Below are positions 14,813 to 21,051 of a stretch of 25,916 nucleotides of DNA, piece after piece. This DNA comes from Clostridia bacterium. GTDB taxonomy: Bacteria; Bacillota; Clostridia; CAKSNL01; HGM11501. Under the pieces are notes generated by a model, which was not told where the DNA came from, ran no database searches, and saw nothing but the letters and a program-made list of their open reading frames with translations. Within the stretch, counting starts at the first letter, position 1; the number at the start of each line of letters is the position of its first letter. The position numbers and the translations under genes were made by a program. The stretch covers positions 1 to 25,916 of the forward strand of contig CAAFWO010000045.1 in NCBI GenBank assembly GCA_900766735.1. Direction: 5' to 3'.

Positions 14813-15058
14813 GTATTTTTCGTCATAATAAATATCGAGTATCTGCTTGACTGTGCACACTGTCTTGTCTCCGGCCTTGCCGTTGTGACAGCAGTATTTA
14901 TAAACAAGGTTTCTTCTCGTCTTGCTGTCCGGGAATGTGAAGCGCGCCATCTCGCAATACATAAAGCCCCTGTCTCCGGCGTTTTCTCCGCATTTCGGGC
15001 GCTCCCTTTTGTAGTAAGGGCAGGTCACTATCGTTCCGCCCATGTTGTATCCTGTCAT
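14747..15058 (-). CDS. Cys-rich small phage early protein
   Basis: A 103-aa protein with eight cysteines (13, 23, 35, 56, 57, 68, 88, 92) in a pattern CPYYKRE...MYCE.ARF...YKYCCHN...CTVKQILDIYYDE. I recall a similar pattern (CPYF.RE...C...F...YC...C...L...Y) in small unannotated proteins of Clostridia prophages, encoded just after Cro. It is probably zinc-binding; whether it binds DNA is unknown. AAAGGAG precedes the start. It lies behind Cro in the leftward early transcript, with operator O1 between them. The last 20 or so residues run antisense to the membrane-protein gene and may be an abnormal extension left by a deletion. Confidence 0.7.
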   Translation of the reverse strand: MTGYNMGGTIVTCPYYKRERPKCGENAGDRGFMYCEMARFTFPDSKTRRNLVYKYCCHNGKAGDKTVCTVKQILDIYYDEKYSSEAGCDEHCANDREGEKQKR

Positions 15059-15090
15059 AATATCGATCTCCTTTACATTTTTTACCGTTT

Positions 15091-15107
15091 TTAACCTAAT
15101 AGGTTAA
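15091..15107. promoter_or_regulatory. Operator O1 of the phage repressor
   Basis: TTAACC-TAATA-GGTTAA, a perfect 17-bp inverted repeat, 3 bases after the Cro-like stop and about 30 bases before the Cys-rich gene. Its half-sites match O2 exactly. A weak promoter (TTGCCT near 15118) may lie under it; otherwise it could act as a roadblock or a looping site. Confidence 0.8.
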
Positions 15108-15110
15108 TGC

Positions 15111-15305
15111 TCAGGCAAAAAAAATCCTTCCGGGGTCAGAAAGTGCCAAAATAACGCGGATCTTCTCCGCTTCATCCGTGCTTATGACACCTTTCTTTAT
15201 TTTCCGACTGAATGAACCGTGAGGCAAACCCAATTTACGACACAGTTCATCCTTTCCGACATTCTTTTTTGCCATTTCTTCTTCAAGTAAAGCTATGTTT
15301 AGCAT
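15111..15305 (-). CDS. Cro-like small DNA-binding protein
   Basis: A 64-aa protein reading MLNIALLEEEMAKKNVGKDE, then a helix-turn-helix in DELCRKLGLPHGSFSRKIKKG (about 19-39), then helices ending SDPGRIFF, a C-terminus typical of short phage XRE regulators. It diverges from the CI-type repressor gene and is driven by a perfect consensus promoter, which marks it as the first lytic-direction gene. I take ATG at 15305; a TTG at 15308 is an alternative closer to the AAAGGG ribosome site. It presumably binds the same TTAACC operators as the repressor. Confidence 0.85.
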   Translation of the reverse strand: MLNIALLEEEMAKKNVGKDELCRKLGLPHGSFSRKIKKGVISTDEAEKIRVILALSDPGRIFFA

Positions 15306-15332
15306 CAAACTTCATCCCTTTCCGATGTGTTT

Positions 15333-15378
15333 TTAACCTTACGGGTTAAATTATACATCTTTTTCCATAGCTTGTCAA
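15333..15378 (-). promoter_or_regulatory. Leftward early promoter with operator O2
   Basis: TTGACA (15378-15373), 17 bases and TATAAT (15355-15350): all twelve bases match consensus. Operator O2 (TTAACC-TTACG-GGTTAA, 15333-15349) begins one base after the -10 and covers the transcription start, so a bound repressor would block the lytic transcript. Confidence 0.92.
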
Positions 15379-15407
15379 GTCATTTTTGTAAAAAATTTTA
15401 TTTTTTC

Positions 15408-15436
15408 TTGACTTTTTTAACTTGATATGTTAAAAT
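15408..15436 (+). promoter_or_regulatory. Repressor promoter with operator O3
   Basis: TTGACT (15408-15413), 17 bases, TAAAAT (15431-15436). Operator O3 (TTAACT-TGATA-TGTTAA, 15417-15433) fills the spacer. It differs from O1 and O2 by one base in each half-site, as expected for a weaker site used for autorepression at high repressor level. Confidence 0.88.
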
Positions 15437-15456
15437 TGGCTTGTGAGGTGATTTAA

Positions 15457-16125
15457 ATGAGTATCGGAAGACGGATAAAACGGCTTCGCGAAGATCTTGG
15501 GCTGACCCAGGAGGACGTCGCAAAAAAGGTCGGCGTCGCAACTCAGACAATATACAAATATGAAAACGAAATAGTGACAAATATTCCGCTCGACAAGCTC
15601 GAAAAGATTGCGGCAGTATTAAACACAAGTCCTTCCTATCTTATGGGCTGGGAGGAAAGGAAGGCTCCGGCAGTCCCGCAGTTTCCTTCCCCCTGCGAAT
15701 CGCGCGACGTTGTGCGCCTCGCAGTCCGCGGCGACATCGCGGCCGGGTATAACAACTACGCGGACGAGTCGTGGGACGGGGACTTTATCGAGATTCCCAG
15801 AAGCTATTTAAAAGGCGCCTCCCTTTCGGAGTTTTTCGTGCTCCGCGTCAAGGGCGACAGCATGTATCCTTTGTATCTGGAGGGCGACCACGTACTCATC
15901 AAAAAGCAGAGCACGATGGACTACTCCGGCGAGATCGGCGCTATTTTATATGACGACGATATGGCGACCTTAAAAAAGGTCGAATATGTCAAAGGCGAGG
16001 ACTGGCTTCGCCTCGTGCCGGTAAATCCCAATGTTCCGCCCGTCACCATCTCTGGCGAGGAGCTTACACACTGCCGCGTTCTTGGCGTTCCGCGCCTTTT
16101 GATCCGCGACATCAGGCAGTTTTAA
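15457..16125 (+). CDS. CI/LexA-type phage repressor (XRE domain plus S24 self-cleaving domain)
   Basis: A 222-aa repressor. Residues 3-65 are an XRE helix-turn-helix (LTQEDVAKKVGVATQTIYKYE). Residues 85-215 are a peptidase-S24/LexA domain with cleavage-type site Ala96-Gly97 in VRGDIAAGY, nucleophile Ser135 in VKGDSMYPLY, and general base Lys173 in ATLKKV. These residues are what RecA-stimulated self-cleavage needs, so induction by DNA damage is expected from the family. GAGGTG precedes the start. The gene diverges from the Cro-like gene, with operators O2 and O3 between them. The repressor looks complete, so the switch may still work. Confidence 0.93.
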   Translation: MSIGRRIKRLREDLGLTQEDVAKKVGVATQTIYKYENEIVTNIPLDKLEKIAAVLNTSPSYLMGWEERKAPAVPQFPSPCESRDVVRLAVRGDIAAGYNNYADESWDGDFIEIPRSYLKGASLSEFFVLRVKGDSMYPLYLEGDHVLIKKQSTMDYSGEIGAILYDDDMATLKKVEYVKGEDWLRLVPVNPNVPPVTISGEELTHCRVLGVPRLLIRDIRQF

Positions 16126-16130
16126 AAAAT

Positions 16131-16162
16131 GAGGTTACGAAAATGTTTCGTAACCTCTTTTA
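16131..16162 (+). terminator. Terminator of the repressor gene
   Basis: A 12-bp perfect stem, GAGGTTACGAAA with TTTCGTAACCTC, and a 3-base loop (16131-16157), followed by TTTTATT. It lies 5 bases after the repressor stop and marks the right edge of recognisable phage genes. Confidence 0.92.
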
Positions 16163-16191
16163 TTGCATTTTACATTTTATACTGCTATAAT
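16163..16191 (+). promoter_or_regulatory. Promoter of the GH39-like gene
   Basis: TTGCAT (16163-16168), 17 bases, TATAAT (16186-16191), 26 bases before the chosen start codon. Confidence 0.75.
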
Positions 16192-16217
16192 GTACCAAAG
16201 GTAAAAGGAGGATGACT

Positions 16218-17552
16218 ATGAACGTTACAGTTGATTTCAATAAAACAAAAGGCGCGGTAAAGCCGCTTAACTCAGCGTGCATTGCGCCGTATTCGGAAAA
16301 CGGCGGAGACAAATATCAGGGACTCTTAAATAAGATCTTCACCGAAGCGAATATTCCCTACTGCCGCCTGCACGACTGCCAGGGCGCATACGGCGGAACG
16401 TATTACGTTGACATCACAAACGTGTTCCCGGATTTTGGCGCGGACGAGAACGACCCGGTAAGCTATGACTTTTACTATACCGACGAGTACATCGGCGAGA
16501 TCGCAAAGACCGGGTGCGAGACTTACTACCGCCTGGGCGAGACGATCGAGTGGGGCAGTAAAAAGTATTCGACCGTAGTTCCGCCCGACTTTTCCAAGTG
16601 GGCAAGGATCTGCGAGCACATCGTCCGCCACTATAACGAGGGCTGGGCAGACGGATTTCATTATGATCTGACCTATTGGGAGATCTGGAACGAGCCGGAA
16701 AACCCGGGCAATTCCTTCGGCCCGTGCATGTGGCAGGGCACGAAGGAGGAATTTTTCAGCCTTTACGAGACCGCGTCAAAGCACCTTAAAAAGTGCTTCC
16801 CGGGCATCAAAATCGGCGGATACGGAAGCTGCGGCTTTTATCCCGTAACGCGTGAGAGCTGCCCCGAGTCCTTTAAGTCCTTTGTCCCCTATTTTACCGA
16901 CTTTCTCAAAATGGTAAAGAGTACCGGCGCGCCTTTGGACTTTTTCTCATGGCACATATATACGGCAGACGTTAACGAGCTTTTATCCCACGCGAAATTC
17001 GTGCGCGAAACGCTGGATTCAAAGGGCTTCACCGCGACCGAGGCGCACTTAAACGAGTGGAACATTCACGCCGAGGGGTCTGGCTTTTCGGCCAAACACA
17101 CGATGGAGGGCGCGTCCTTCAACGGCGCGGTGCTCGCCGCTCTTTCAAACACCGATTATGTGGATGTTGCGTGCTACTACTCGTTAAGAGATCCGTCGGC
17201 ATATAACGGATTTATCGATCAGAACGATTCGTCGATCGATCCGCCGTTTTATTCGTTCGTCGCATACGGAAGACTTTTGAGCTTAGGAACATATGTTACA
17301 GCCGAAGCCGACGGCGTTTATGCCGTCGCCGCGAAAGGTGATGGCGGCGGAGCTGTCATGCTTTCAAACTACGATTCGGACGAATCGGAGGTCAGCATCT
17401 CCTTCTCAGGCGCTCCGGGTGATGAGGCGCACGTCTATATGCTTGACGGAGAAAAGCTTTTGTCCGAGGTCTTTTCGGTAACCGTTCCCAAGGACGGAAA
17501 ATTAAAGTTCCTTCTCCCGAAACAGACCCTCGCGCTCGTGGAATTTAAGTAA
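16218..17552 (+). CDS. GH39-like glycoside hydrolase (clan A, beta-xylosidase type)
   Basis: A 444-aa retaining glycosidase without signal peptide. The TIM barrel spans about residues 30-360. Acid/base is Glu159 in WEIWNEPE, and the likely nucleophile is Glu280 in HLNEWN; the SWHIYTADV strand between them is also typical of GH39. A small C-terminal beta-domain (365-444) follows, a usual GH39 accessory. The start at 16218 gives AAGGAGG a 6-base spacing; the ATG at 16212 directly abuts the site. It has its own promoter and terminator. With the GH2 gene and AraC on the far side of the phage block, it suggests use of plant side-chain sugars. Substrate is inferred only; related clan-A families remain possible. 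Confidence 0.85.
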   Translation: MNVTVDFNKTKGAVKPLNSACIAPYSENGGDKYQGLLNKIFTEANIPYCRLHDCQGAYGGTYYVDITNVFPDFGADENDPVSYDFYYTDEYIGEIAKTGCETYYRLGETIEWGSKKYSTVVPPDFSKWARICEHIVRHYNEGWADGFHYDLTYWEIWNEPENPGNSFGPCMWQGTKEEFFSLYETASKHLKKCFPGIKIGGYGSCGFYPVTRESCPESFKSFVPYFTDFLKMVKSTGAPLDFFSWHIYTADVNELLSHAKFVRETLDSKGFTATEAHLNEWNIHAEGSGFSAKHTMEGASFNGAVLAALSNTDYVDVACYYSLRDPSAYNGFIDQNDSSIDPPFYSFVAYGRLLSLGTYVTAEADGVYAVAAKGDGGGAVMLSNYDSDESEVSISFSGAPGDEAHVYMLDGEKLLSEVFSVTVPKDGKLKFLLPKQTLALVEFK

Positions 17553-17588
17553 AAAAACCGCTCAAAGCTTGGCTTTGAGCGGTTTTTT
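17552..17588. terminator. Bidirectional terminator after the GH39-like gene
   Basis: A 17-bp stem including CCGCTCAAAGC and GCTTTGAGCGG, with a 3-base loop. A-rich on the left and T-rich on the right, it can stop transcription from both sides. Confidence 0.93.
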
Positions 17589-17830
17589 CAGGCATGACTT
17601 TATAAGGGTCATTCACCGCGGGCGGTTATGCGATCATCTCTTAATAGGCAATTTTCAAAATGTAAACCTAAAAATTTGCATTTTGAAAATCCCTGAGTCA
17701 TTTTTGATGAAAATGACAGCTTCCCCCCCTCATCCGCTTCGCTGTCGCTCAGTACCTTCCCCCAAGGGGGAAGGCTTTAAACGCATTATCGAAATTTTAA
17801 ACCTTAAAGAGCCTAAATAACGGGGGGTAT
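17589..17830. repeat. Non-coding region with palindromic repeat elements
   Basis: No convincing gene lies here. A 12-bp perfect inverted repeat, ATTTTCAAAATG (17651-17662) with CATTTTGAAAAT (17679-17690), is followed by a C-rich segment that reads CCGCTTCGC and ends in a 9-bp hairpin, CCTTCCCCC-AA-GGGGGAAGG (17755-17774), then CTTTAAA. The second part looks like the abundant REP-like intergenic units of gut Clostridia. A related, inverted copy lies at 24930-24966. An open frame at 17569-17820 has no ribosome site and runs through terminator and repeat. Confidence 0.65.
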
Positions 17831-17870
17831 AAAAAAAGATAGCTCCCAACCGCAAAGTCAGGGCTATCTT
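17831..17870 (-). terminator. Terminator of the rhomboid operon
   Basis: As read on the minus strand, AAGATAGC and GCTATCTT (17870-17863 and 17843-17836) form an 8-bp stem. A run of T (plus-strand A, 17831-17837) overlaps the distal arm and continues past it. It lies 7 bases after the rhomboid stop. Confidence 0.85.
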
Positions 17871-17877
17871 AAAACAC

Positions 17878-18936
17878 TTATTTCCCGGAAAGCTTGTTAT
17901 ATATCGTCTCGTTCATCATGGGAACGCGCGAATTTATCTTAATCAGCTCATTAAAGCACTCCGTCGCCTCGTCCGATTTTCCTACAGAGTCAAGATAGAG
18001 CACTCGGGCTGCCAGCGCATCCGCCGAATAGACGTTTTCGCCGGACGAGATGATCTTTTCCGCCTCTTTTTCCGCCTTTTCAAATTCGTTCACCGAGGCG
18101 AAAAAGCACATTTTTGTGTATGAGCCGTAGCAGGTCTCCGTTACGGATTTTTTCACCGTGACGCCGGAAAACGCAGAAACGGCGAAGGCGAGCACCAAAA
18201 GCACCGACAAAAGCGCGCGGTTTGTTACGGCGCGTTTTCTCATGCGGTAGCGCGTGGTCAGGCACATCATCATATATCCGCCGAAGAGGCCGCCGAAATG
18301 CGCGAGATTGTTGATGTTTCCGCCGATCGAATAAAACGTCGTCAGTCCGACTGAGATGACGGCGTTCACCGTCATCGCGCGGCTCATCGCGGTCGGGTTA
18401 ATAAAATGTATCGCGATTACTGCGCCGAGAAGCCCGAACACCGCGCCCGACGCGCCTATCGAAGGATTTGACATGAGCGCGAAGGAAAGAGCGTTTCCCA
18501 AAAGTCCGCCGGTGAAATACACCGCCAAAAACCGTCCTTTGCCGATCGCGGGCTCTAAGATCATTCCGTAGATCAAAAGAGCATAGCAGTTTGAGGCGAG
18601 GTGGAAAAATTCCTCGTGCGTGAACATTGAGGTTATGAGCCTGTACCATTCGCCCCCGGCGACCGCTCCGCGGTGCATGGACAAGAGCGACGAAATGTCG
18701 ATCCCTTTATAGGCCGCGGCCGTTATAAAAAGCCAGACAATCGCGTTTGCCGCGATGAGCGCATATGTCGCGCGCGGCTTTTTGTAGGACACGCGCACCC
18801 CTGCCCCGTGCGAGTATTTTTCGGGGTCGTATTTATTCACCTGCTCGTCCACCGCGTCCGACGCGTCGTGTCCGCACACGGGGCACACCGTCACGGAGTC
18901 GGCCAGGCGCTGTGAACAGTTTCTGCAAAATCTCAT
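17878..18936 (-). CDS. Rhomboid-family intramembrane serine protease with zinc ribbon
   Basis: A 352-aa membrane protease. Residues 1-22 form a zinc ribbon (C4, C7, C18, C21; CRNC and CPVC). The rhomboid domain covers about 55-235, with HLASN (112-116), catalytic Ser163 in GASGAVFG and catalytic His213 in LAHFGGLFGG. A further membrane segment (about 241-260) and a helical, TPR-like tail follow. The start at 18936 has AGGGAG upstream; an open extension to 19008 lacks one. The order YtvI-PHP-rhomboid on one strand suggests an operon, with a 106-base gap before this gene. The substrate is unknown. Zinc-ribbon plus rhomboid is a known layout in Firmicutes. Confidence 0.92.
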   Translation of the reverse strand: MRFCRNCSQRLADSVTVCPVCGHDASDAVDEQVNKYDPEKYSHGAGVRVSYKKPRATYALIAANAIVWLFITAAAYKGIDISSLLSMHRGAVAGGEWYRLITSMFTHEEFFHLASNCYALLIYGMILEPAIGKGRFLAVYFTGGLLGNALSFALMSNPSIGASGAVFGLLGAVIAIHFINPTAMSRAMTVNAVISVGLTTFYSIGGNINNLAHFGGLFGGYMMMCLTTRYRMRKRAVTNRALLSVLLVLAFAVSAFSGVTVKKSVTETCYGSYTKMCFFASVNEFEKAEKEAEKIISSGENVYSADALAARVLYLDSVGKSDEATECFNELIKINSRVPMMNETIYNKLSGK

Positions 18937-19042
18937 ATAATTCTCCCTGTTGTTGATTCTATCGCGCGTACAGCGCGCCGCCAAGGACGGTAATATCAAA
19001 TCCGGCAATGCGGGTTTGTGCTTTACCCATTCCTTTAAATTT

Positions 19043-19729
19043 CTATTTTGCCTCGATGTCGACCAATTTTATGCCTGCGGCCTCAATCTCGTCGCACGTG
19101 GCCTTAACGCGCTCGGGAAGGTAGTCCTCCACCCTGTGCCCGTCAAACCCGACGGAGAGGCGAAGGCCGGACTCGCGCACGAGGCGGCGCTCACGGCTGC
19201 TCCTTTTTAAGAACCTTGTCACATAGTCGTGCTCGTGGTGATTGTGAATATTATCGTAGTTGACGTTAAGCTCCCAGAAAACGCCGGCGTCCGCCAGCTC
19301 TTTTAAATAAACCTCGGGATTTCTTCCGGTGCTTCCGATAAAGCCGAAAAGGTCGGTATGCGCGATACCGCACGGAATTTTAAACTGCTTAATGAACGGC
19401 AAAAGATCCCCCTGCATAATCGAATTGTCCCAGTCTAAGTTCTCGATCAGGCAGTAGTCATAGTCGTCAATCTCGCCCTCCTTAATATCATAATAGCCGG
19501 GAAGCGTCGCAATCTCGATGCCGCAAAGAAGCTTGATTCTGCCCGCATACTCTTTTTTAAGCGAGTCCACCATTTCTTTATACTCTCTTTTGCGGTCCAG
19601 TATTCCGTAATTATGATCGCTGAGGCCGAAAACCTCGATCCCTCCGGCAATGGCCGCGTCGATCACGGCGTGCGGATCGTCCCTTCCGCATTTACTGTAA
19701 TAGGTGTGCGAGTGAATGTCCATGTACAT
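19043..19729 (-). CDS. PHP-domain metal-dependent phosphoesterase
   Basis: A 228-aa protein of the polymerase-and-histidinol-phosphatase family. The metal ligands are visible: His6 and His8 in DIHSHTYYS, Asp38-His39 in GLSDHNYG, Glu72 in CGIEI, His124 in GIAHTD, and Asp196 and His198 in VGFDGH. It is cytoplasmic and probably hydrolyses a small phosphate ester; histidinol phosphate is possible, but no his genes are near. The start codon lies one base after the YtvI stop, and its GGGGGAA ribosome site is inside the upstream gene, so the two are translationally coupled. The 106 bases after it hold no clear gene; a 23-codon frame starting ATGGGTAAAGC lacks proper ribosome-site spacing. Confidence 0.88.
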   Translation of the reverse strand: MYMDIHSHTYYSKCGRDDPHAVIDAAIAGGIEVFGLSDHNYGILDRKREYKEMVDSLKKEYAGRIKLLCGIEIATLPGYYDIKEGEIDDYDYCLIENLDWDNSIMQGDLLPFIKQFKIPCGIAHTDLFGFIGSTGRNPEVYLKELADAGVFWELNVNYDNIHNHHEHDYVTRFLKRSSRERRLVRESGLRLSVGFDGHRVEDYLPERVKATCDEIEAAGIKLVDIEAK

Positions 19730-19730
19730 A

Positions 19731-20879
19731 TTAAGTTTCCCCCTTATGATTTACAAAAAACCAGTCGAAAATTCCGATCCGGTACAATTTATAAACGAGC
19801 ATCGCCCCGATGGGAACGACGATCATGCCCAAAAAGCCCCAGAGCTTGTAGCCGATCCAGATAGATACGAGCGTTGCCAAAGGGTCAAGCCCGATGTTGC
19901 TTGAAAGAATCTTGGGCTGAAGGATATTTCGCACCGACAGGCAGACAATATAGATTACAATCATGCCGACGGAGAAATACACACTGCCCCCCGTCAGGAG
20001 GTTGATTATCGCCCACGGAATTAAGACCGTGCCCGTGCCGAACACCGGGAGCATATCGATAAACGCGGTGATGACGGCGATTAAAAATGCGTGCTTAACT
20101 CCCATTATCAAAAATCCCACAAAAAGCTCCGCCGCTGTGATGCCCGATAAAATGAACTGTGCCCTCAGCCAGCCGAAGAATGCGCCGAAGCATTCTTTTT
20201 TTATGAGCAGCATTTTTTCCTTGAAATTTGCCGAGGCTTTTTTTTCATACCACGCGCGCATCTTTTCCTTATCGCCCGTGAAAAAATAGGTCGACAATAT
20301 AAGCATAACGGCGAAGACTAAAACCTCGGGCAGGCTCTTGACAACCGAGATCGTGCCGCCGGCAAGGCTTCCGGCAAACGGAGTAATCCACTTTGCGATC
20401 TCCTTCGAAATTTCAAAGTTGCCGTTTTTCTCAATGCTTATCCCGTCCAGATTTTTATTTATAAGCTCCACAAAGTCAAACGGAAGCGAATCGGAAAACC
20501 GCTCCAGCGCGGCAAAGCCGTTCTTCAAATAGTCCGTGAACGAGGAATAAAGGTCGTCCCAGTTATTTATAATCTCTCCCGAAAAGTCGCTCACCGCGCC
20601 AACGATGAAGGCGATAAGAAGCGTTAACACCGTCAAAAGCAGGAGCACCGTTATCACCGCGCCAACCTTGTAGGGGATTTTGAGCCGTTTTTTTAACATC
20701 TTGACCAGCGGATATGCGGCAAGCGAAATTATCCATCCGATGACAAACGGCATCATCAAAGCCAGAAGATACGGAAGAACGCGAAACATGACCGCCACGG
20801 CGAGAATCAAGAGCGCCATCAGCAAAAAACGCGAATATTTTTTATGAAATTCATTTAATCTTCCGAAAAATTCTTCCAT
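19731..20879 (-). CDS. ytvI: AI-2E/YtvI-type membrane protein (sporulation-associated family)
   Basis: A 382-aa polytopic membrane protein of the AI-2E transporter superfamily. Two hydrophobic hairpins lie near the N-terminus (about 17-50 and 70-95), then a soluble amphipathic region. The C-terminal half has the family's landmark STYFFTGDKEKM, DMLPVFGTGTVLIPW, and RNILQPKILSSNIGLDPLATL followed by IGYKLWGFLGM. These match the YtvI branch best, a group tied to endospore-forming Firmicutes; the paralogous efflux-type AI-2E proteins cannot be excluded. AAAGGGG precedes the start. It diverges from secA with separate promoters. Its presence hints that the organism, or its ancestor, sporulates. Confidence 0.8.
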   Translation of the reverse strand: MEEFFGRLNEFHKKYSRFLLMALLILAVAVMFRVLPYLLALMMPFVIGWIISLAAYPLVKMLKKRLKIPYKVGAVITVLLLLTVLTLLIAFIVGAVSDFSGEIINNWDDLYSSFTDYLKNGFAALERFSDSLPFDFVELINKNLDGISIEKNGNFEISKEIAKWITPFAGSLAGGTISVVKSLPEVLVFAVMLILSTYFFTGDKEKMRAWYEKKASANFKEKMLLIKKECFGAFFGWLRAQFILSGITAAELFVGFLIMGVKHAFLIAVITAFIDMLPVFGTGTVLIPWAIINLLTGGSVYFSVGMIVIYIVCLSVRNILQPKILSSNIGLDPLATLVSIWIGYKLWGFLGMIVVPIGAMLVYKLYRIGIFDWFFVNHKGET

Positions 20880-20913
20880 AGGTATCCCCTTTCCGTTTCG
20901 TTTGTCTGTTTTT

Positions 20914-20942
20914 ATTATACATCAAATTAAATCCCGATACAA
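20914..20942 (-). promoter_or_regulatory. Promoter of the ytvI-PHP genes
   Basis: TTGTAT (20942-20937), 17 bases, TATAAT (20919-20914), 35 bases before the start codon. The -10 is perfect and the -35 weak. Confidence 0.65.
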
Positions 20943-20960
20943 GTTTTTTATAAAAAAATA

Positions 20961-20989
20961 TTGTAAAACTTCATATTTTATGCTATAAT
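20961..20989 (+). promoter_or_regulatory. Promoter of secA-prfB
   Basis: TTGTAA (20961-20966), 17 bases, TATAAT (20984-20989) with an upstream TGC that makes an extended -10. The 55-base leader contains a small hairpin (ATGGG and CCCAT around 21009-21024). No strong Shine-Dalgarno sits at normal spacing: AAAGGACGG is about 14 bases from the start. Confidence 0.75.
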
Positions 20990-21051
20990 AAACTGATTGC
21001 ATATATCTATGGGGCAAAACCCATTGAAGAAAGGACGGAAAAACGGGATAT

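Larger units (their letters stand above)
4852..16162. mobile_element. Compact prophage-derived or satellite element (head and packaging genes plus immunity switch)
   Basis: About 11.3 kb bounded by terminators. It contains a leftward late operon of nine intact phage genes, a CI/Cro-type switch, and two plus-strand genes between them. Flanking genes are ordinary carbohydrate and housekeeping genes. I found no integrase, excisionase, replication, tailspike, holin or endolysin gene. I could not recognise flanking direct repeats that would mark att sites, so the ends are set by gene content. Candidate explanations are a prophage with a deleted early and lysis region, a capsid-forming satellite, or a domesticated particle. 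See the findings. Confidence 0.7.

Noticed and set aside
4805..16217. Flanking direct repeats (att sites) of the phage block
   Set aside because: I compared the two edges (4805-4880 and 16126-16217) by eye and found only short A/T matches, nothing convincing.
17651..17690. Possible CRISPR or transposon end at the inverted repeat
   Set aside because: A single inverted pair, no spaced direct repeats, no transposase gene nearby.
17569..17820. 83-codon open frame on the plus strand
   Set aside because: It starts inside a terminator stem, has no ribosome site and runs through palindromic repeats.
18937..19042. 23-codon frame starting ATGGGTAAAGC between PHP and rhomboid genes
   Set aside because: AAAGGA directly abuts the ATG, too close for a ribosome site, and the peptide resembles nothing I know.
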